64,000 bases of DNA, from positions 20,061 through 84,060 of the forward strand of contig CALKZS010000007.1 of assembly GCA_938002835.1 (NCBI GenBank), given 5' to 3'. Positions 61,101 to 64,000 of this stretch are shown one piece after another. Every line of letters begins with the position of its first letter. Position 1 is the first letter of the stretch. A program made the translations under genes and the position numbers. The notes under the pieces are model-generated. The model saw nothing but the letters and a program-made list of their open reading frames with translations, was not told where the DNA came from and did no database searches. The DNA comes from an uncultured Dokdonia sp. (GTDB lineage: Bacteria > Bacteroidota > Bacteroidia > Flavobacteriales > Flavobacteriaceae).

Positions 61101-64000
61101 CAGCCCATAGGTAATTGGGATGTTAGTGCTGTCACTACAATGGAGGAAATGTTTAATCAAGCCCTAGTCTTTAACCAAAATATTGACTCTTGGGATGTTG
61201 GTTCTGTTACTACAATGAAAAATATGTTTAATGGAGCCTCTTCATTTAATAGTCCTTTAAATTCTTGGGATGTTTCAAATGTGATCACTACAGAATTTAT
61301 GTTTCAATCTGCCATTGCATTTGATCAACCTCTAGAAAATTGGGATGTAATATCAGTTACTTCAATGCAATCTATGTTTCAAAGTGCATCAGCATTTAAT
61401 CAGTCATTAAATAGTTGGAATGTGTCTAATGTAACCACTATGCGTTCAATGTTTTCTGGAGCAACTGTGTTCGATAGTGTTCTGAACAACTGGAATGTTG
61501 ATTCTGTAGTAGATATGTCTTTTATGTTTGCTTTTGCTACAGCCTTTAACCAACCTTTAAATAATTGGAATGTTAGTGCTGTTTCAAATATGTCTTCAAT
61601 GTTTGAAAGTGCTGAAACTTTTAATCAAGATTTAAACAATTGGGATGTGAGCTCTGTAACTTTAATGAGCTCTATGTTTGAAAATACCATTGCTTTTAAT
61701 CAACCTTTAAACAACTGGGATGTAGGTAATGTCACATTAATGAATTTAATGTTTAAAAATGCATCTATTTTTGATCAACCACTAGAAAATTGGGATACAG
61801 GAGAAGTTCTCAATACTTCAGAAATGTTTAGTGGAGCTTCTGTATTTAATCAGTTAATAGATTCTTGGGATGTCTCTTTTGTAACAACAATGGAATCTAT
61901 GTTTGAAAATGCAATCACTTATAATCAAACTATGAATTCTTGGAATACTACTTCTGTTTTAACAATGGAAGATATGTTTAATGGAGCAACTGTATTTAAT
62001 GGAAATATTTCTAATTGGAATGTTAGAAATGTAAATACCACAGAGAGGATGTTTCAAAATGCTATCACATATAACCAACCTATGAACGAATGGAGAGTAA
62101 ATGGTATTACAAATATGCAGAGTATGTTTAGAGGTGCAACTTCTTTTAACAGACCTTTAAATCAATGGAATATAGGTTCTGTAACAATGGCATCTATGCT
62201 TAGTGATGCCAGCACTTTTAATCAATCTTTAGAAGAGTGGGATGTCTCTAATGTAAGCAATATGACTAATATGCTTGATAATACAGCACTAACTAGAATG
62301 AATTATGACAATACATTAATTGCTTGGTCAGAACTCAATCTAACTCCTGGAATTACATTAGGTGCCCTAGGCTTACCATATTGTGAAGCTATAGAAGAAA
62401 GACAATCGATGATAGATAATTTTGGATGGACTTTTAGTTTAGATGAATTAGATTGTCCTATACCATTATGTACGCAACTTGTAGCTCCTATCAATGGTGC
62501 TATAGATGTTCCTGCAAACACAAATATCACTTGGGACCCTGTATTATATGCAATAGGAGGCTATAGCGTTACTGTAAGAGTTGAACCTTCAGGAACTTTA
62601 ATTTTAGATAATGAAGTAGTAACAGAAACCACATATGAATTTCCAACCGATTTTAATCCAGGAGATACTGTTTTTATTACTATTATCCCTTTTAACTTTA
62701 ATGGAGAACCAACTGGATGTTCAGAAGAAAGTTTTGTCATTACAAATGACACTACTCCAGTTATTCCAGAATGTACAACACTCTCATTGCCTATAAATAA
62801 TACTGTTGATGTATCTGTAGCAACAAATATAGAATGGCTAGCCATAGAAAATGCAGATGGATATAGAATAGATATAGGTACGACTCCTGGCGGTACTGAT
62901 ATCATAAATAACCAGGATGTAGGCAATGAAACTACATTTGACATTCCTAATGATTTACCAGATAATGTTATTATTTATGTAAATATTACACCCTATAATG
63001 AGGTAGGAGATGCTACAGGATGTATTGAAGAAACGTTTACTACAGAATTGATTCCTGTGATTCCTGATTGTACAATGCTATCATTGCCATTAAATGGAGC
63101 TATTGATGTTAATATAGATACAGATATAACTTGGGATATAGTAACAAATGCTACTGGTTATCTAATTACCATTGGCACTAACTCTGGAAGTGGAAATATT
63201 ATTAATAGTCAAGATGTGGGTAATGTCACTACTTTTATATTACCTGAAAATCTCCCAGAAGCAAGAACCATATATGTAACCATAATACCATATAATGATT
63301 TAGGTGATGCCACTGGATGTATCGAAGAGAGTTTTATTACTATTGACACCTCGGTTCCTCCTATGGCTCCAGTATGTACTTCATTAACAAGCCCAATAGA
63401 TGGGGCTATTAATATAGCTTTAGATACTAATATAACTTGGAATGCTATTGGAGATGCAACAGGATACTTCCTTACTGTCGGTACTACCTCAGGGGGAAAT
63501 AACATTATAAATAACCAAGACTTAGGAGATGTAACTACATTTGACTTTCCTAATGATTTTGAACCCAATCAAACGGTATTTGTAACTATCATTCCTTATA
63601 ATGATATTGGAAGTGCTACCGGATGTTTGGAGGAAAGCTTTACAACAGAAACCATTCCAGATTGTACAACTCTGTCAAACCCTCTTAATAGTGCTACAGA
63701 AGTAACACTTGATACAGATCTCACTTGGAATGCTATTGCAAATGCTACAGGATATTTCCTCACAGTAGGAACTACTACTGGAGGAAATAATATTATAGAT
63801 AATCAAGATGTGGGTAATGTTACAACGTTTGACCTACCTAATGATCTTGATGGAAATGCAACCATTTTTGTAACAATCATACCATATAATAATGCAGGTA
63901 GTGCGATGGGATGTACTGAAGAAAGTTTTAACACAGAAACCTCCCCAGATTGTACCTCATTAGCAAGCCCTTTAAATGGAGATACAGGAGTAGCACTTGA
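58107..64000 (+). CDS. Giant BspA-like surface protein with DUF285 and Fn3-like repeats, partial
   Basis: Open from ATG 58107 to the window end with no stop, so at least 1964 residues. Signal peptide MNKNYLLLVQLFILQSIFSF then NAFAKEY. An N-terminal PKD-like unit (NYTVDWGDGQTDTNVTGNIT) leads to about 15 DUF285 repeats of 25 residues (pattern LDNWDVSNVTDMSSMFxxAxxFNQP), capped by GWSTQMVTDNIYLGAVNLNY. A Fn3-like domain (CTEITSPQDGDTNVPANSDI) follows, then a second PKD-like unit (FSIDWGDGQYNHNVSDDI), about 20 more DUF285 repeats and a second cap. Last comes a row of Fn3-like domains of about 98 residues (CTTLSLPINNTVDV...). The architecture is that of adhesins exported by T9SS; the sorting domain is expected beyond the window. 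Role: probably cell-surface contact. Confidence 0.88.
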   Translation, partial: MNKNYLLLVQLFILQSIFSFNAFAKEYTVTNNSENFESISFWNNDETISTTYNKNTSFEKFSIRKLGHVINPALDAYFETEINTLNPDGFTAIWNTELISNGSSGINQIEIPTNPVFTYNYTVDWGDGQTDTNVTGNITHTYTTTGLKTVCISGDFPAIYFNADGDRLKIIEILQWGDIQWQSMESAFQGCENLNFDAIDNPDLSQTTSLKNMFRDATLFNGIINNWNISTITDISGMFFDAEAFNRPLDNWDVRNVTDMSETFESTDLFNEPLDSWNTGSVVTMASMFARASSFNQDISSWNVSNVTDMSEMFSSTRYNFPLSSWDVSNVTTMSSMFSSSDFNLPIENWDVSNVTDMSSMFAQSEFNQPLDGWDVSNVTDMEEMFYRHRTFDQPINSWDVSNVTSMAGMFDGWIWGGVFNQPLDAWDVSNVPDMSFMFRDNRFFNQPLDTWDVSNVTNMEGFFDHTLSFNQNIDNWDVSNVTNMSLMFDGAQSFNEPLNSWNVSSVVEMNGIFRDAFAFDQPLNNWDVSSVINFASAFQDTSTIENTIFNQDITGWDTSAATNMSSMFSNASVFNHNLSSWNITNVSNMTNMLSNSGLSQENYDAILIGWSTQMVTDNIYLGAVNLNYCDGREERQSLIDDHNWTFTGDIVNCSFVLCTEITSPQDGDTNVPANSDIRWAPAPNATGYRVTLEVERGGVRDFVIFNGNIANNLDVGNVVGLDFTNEFAPGDIVYVTVTPYNDEGPATSCEEISFTVIESWVNSPDAFKLTYDTTENGNTPINQLEIETTNGLTYDFSIDWGDGQYNHNVSDDIIHTYLVPGIYTVSIINTYPAPSHSEASSDSNKLLSIDQWGTQEWQSMVSAFAGCSNMVYNTTEIPNLNNVTNMSSMFVACDAFNGNINNWDVSNVTNMSRMFAAADTFNQPIDNWDVSNVTTMSLMFFGMETFNQNINNWDTANVIDMSRMFESTEAFNTPLNDWDVSNVTNMNRMFKRADAFNQPIGNWDVSAVTTMEEMFNQALVFNQNIDSWDVGSVTTMKNMFNGASSFNSPLNSWDVSNVITTEFMFQSAIAFDQPLENWDVISVTSMQSMFQSASAFNQSLNSWNVSNVTTMRSMFSGATVFDSVLNNWNVDSVVDMSFMFAFATAFNQPLNNWNVSAVSNMSSMFESAETFNQDLNNWDVSSVTLMSSMFENTIAFNQPLNNWDVGNVTLMNLMFKNASIFDQPLENWDTGEVLNTSEMFSGASVFNQLIDSWDVSFVTTMESMFENAITYNQTMNSWNTTSVLTMEDMFNGATVFNGNISNWNVRNVNTTERMFQNAITYNQPMNEWRVNGITNMQSMFRGATSFNRPLNQWNIGSVTMASMLSDASTFNQSLEEWDVSNVSNMTNMLDNTALTRMNYDNTLIAWSELNLTPGITLGALGLPYCEAIEERQSMIDNFGWTFSLDELDCPIPLCTQLVAPINGAIDVPANTNITWDPVLYAIGGYSVTVRVEPSGTLILDNEVVTETTYEFPTDFNPGDTVFITIIPFNFNGEPTGCSEESFVITNDTTPVIPECTTLSLPINNTVDVSVATNIEWLAIENADGYRIDIGTTPGGTDIINNQDVGNETTFDIPNDLPDNVIIYVNITPYNEVGDATGCIEETFTTELIPVIPDCTMLSLPLNGAIDVNIDTDITWDIVTNATGYLITIGTNSGSGNIINSQDVGNVTTFILPENLPEARTIYVTIIPYNDLGDATGCIEESFITIDTSVPPMAPVCTSLTSPIDGAINIALDTNITWNAIGDATGYFLTVGTTSGGNNIINNQDLGDVTTFDFPNDFEPNQTVFVTIIPYNDIGSATGCLEESFTTETIPDCTTLSNPLNSATEVTLDTDLTWNAIANATGYFLTVGTTTGGNNIIDNQDVGNVTTFDLPNDLDGNATIFVTIIPYNNAGSAMGCTEESFNTETSPDCTSLASPLNGDTGVAL
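58170..58183. repeat. Degenerate palindrome GCTTTTGCAAAAGA
   Basis: Three changes from the core. It encodes AFAK at the signal-peptide end of the BspA-like protein. Confidence 0.4.
58773..59930 (+). repeat. DUF285 repeat array 1 (about 15 units of 75 bp)
   Basis: Each unit encodes W-D/N-V-S-N-V-T-x-M-x-x-MF then FNxP. Two units carry insertions (around 59340 with GWIWGGV, around 59730 with TIENT). Confidence 0.85.
60803..62290 (+). repeat. DUF285 repeat array 2 (about 20 units of 75 bp)
   Basis: Same 25-residue unit. The array is longer and more regular than array 1 and ends with a cap paralogous to that of array 1 (EERQSMIDNFGWTF versus EERQSLIDDHNWTF). Confidence 0.85.
62458..64000 (+). 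repeat. Fn3-like domain row (at least 6, last cut by the window)
   Basis: Units of about 290 to 310 bp. Each begins with a Cys-containing CTxLxxPxNxAxDV, has TxITWxxxxNATGYxxTVGT in the middle and ends TIIPYNxxGxATGCxEESFxTE. The last three are very similar to each other, a sign of recent expansion. Confidence 0.8.

Noticed and set aside
58773-62290. Regular 75-bp periodicity that could suggest a CRISPR array
   Set aside because: The repeats are in-frame protein units without conserved direct repeats and unique spacers; no cas genes are present.
58583-63568. Several minus-strand open frames inside the BspA-like gene
   Set aside because: Shadow frames of the periodic DUF285 and Fn3-like repeats; they have no family features.

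Overview
The window is AT-rich chromosomal DNA of a Bacteroidota bacterium, most likely a marine Flavobacteriaceae member; a Dokdonia-like genus is my guess and is not proven here. The support is the gene content (TonB-dependent receptors with carboxypeptidase-like N-domains, DUF4249, DUF4290, DUF5606, DUF6452 and DUF6048 proteins, a type IX secretion cargo, a monomeric isocitrate dehydrogenase, menaquinone synthesis). Promoters fit the Bacteroidota pattern TTTG-N19-TAnnTTTG, and no clear Shine-Dalgarno sites were noticed.

Layout. 1-3.6 kb: edge of a secreted-protein gene with a frameshift, heme A synthase, a pRiA4b ORF-3-like protein, a nucleoid-associated protein. 3.6-4.5 kb: a graveyard of two transposase tails and a broken lipoprotein gene. 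4.6-14.8 kb: murA, DUF4290, a small lipoprotein, DUF493, an AAA ATPase-recQ-fmt overlapping operon, HU, menA, a lipoprotein alpha-amylase, an FMN reductase. 14.9-22.8 kb: FadL-type porin with an SR-rich lipoprotein, proS, two identical tRNA-Glu genes, rpsT, rplS, icd. 23-31.5 kb: an envelope locus with two TonB receptors, two DUF4249 lipoproteins and an M23 peptidase. 31.5-43 kb: cysteine desulfurase, Smr protein, T9SS cargo, rocD, rlmD, pirin, DUF6452/DUF6048. 42.9-43.7 kb: a deleted IS1595-type transposase beside an unannotated double-glycine peptide gene. 43.7-47.2 kb: mazG, DUF5606, def, an interrupted ruvX, dapD. 47.3-52.6 kb: a surface-glycan locus (TupA-like ATP-grasp, Stealth, GT2, LicC-like nucleotidyltransferase, CDP-glycerol glycerophosphotransferase, YrbL-like). 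52.8-58 kb: outer-membrane protein, rpsA, lipoprotein, pterin dehydratase, yebC. 58.1 kb to the end: a giant BspA-like repeat protein that runs off the window.

The most striking feature at window scale is a dispersed palindrome, best form TACGCTTTCGCGAAAGCGTA. Its 14-base core GCTTTCGCGAAAGC occurs exactly nine times and as about eight near-copies. Most copies lie between genes, but several lie inside reading frames (amylase, rlmD, ruvX, two signal-peptide regions) in all three coding phases. In ruvX the copy carries a point change that makes a stop codon. I also highlight a 59-residue cysteine-rich peptide precursor with a double-glycine leader, a MurA with Asp in place of the usual catalytic Cys, a two-site operator-like pair upstream of the T9SS gene, and several small gene lesions. 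I see no CRISPR array, rRNA gene, prophage or complete insertion sequence.
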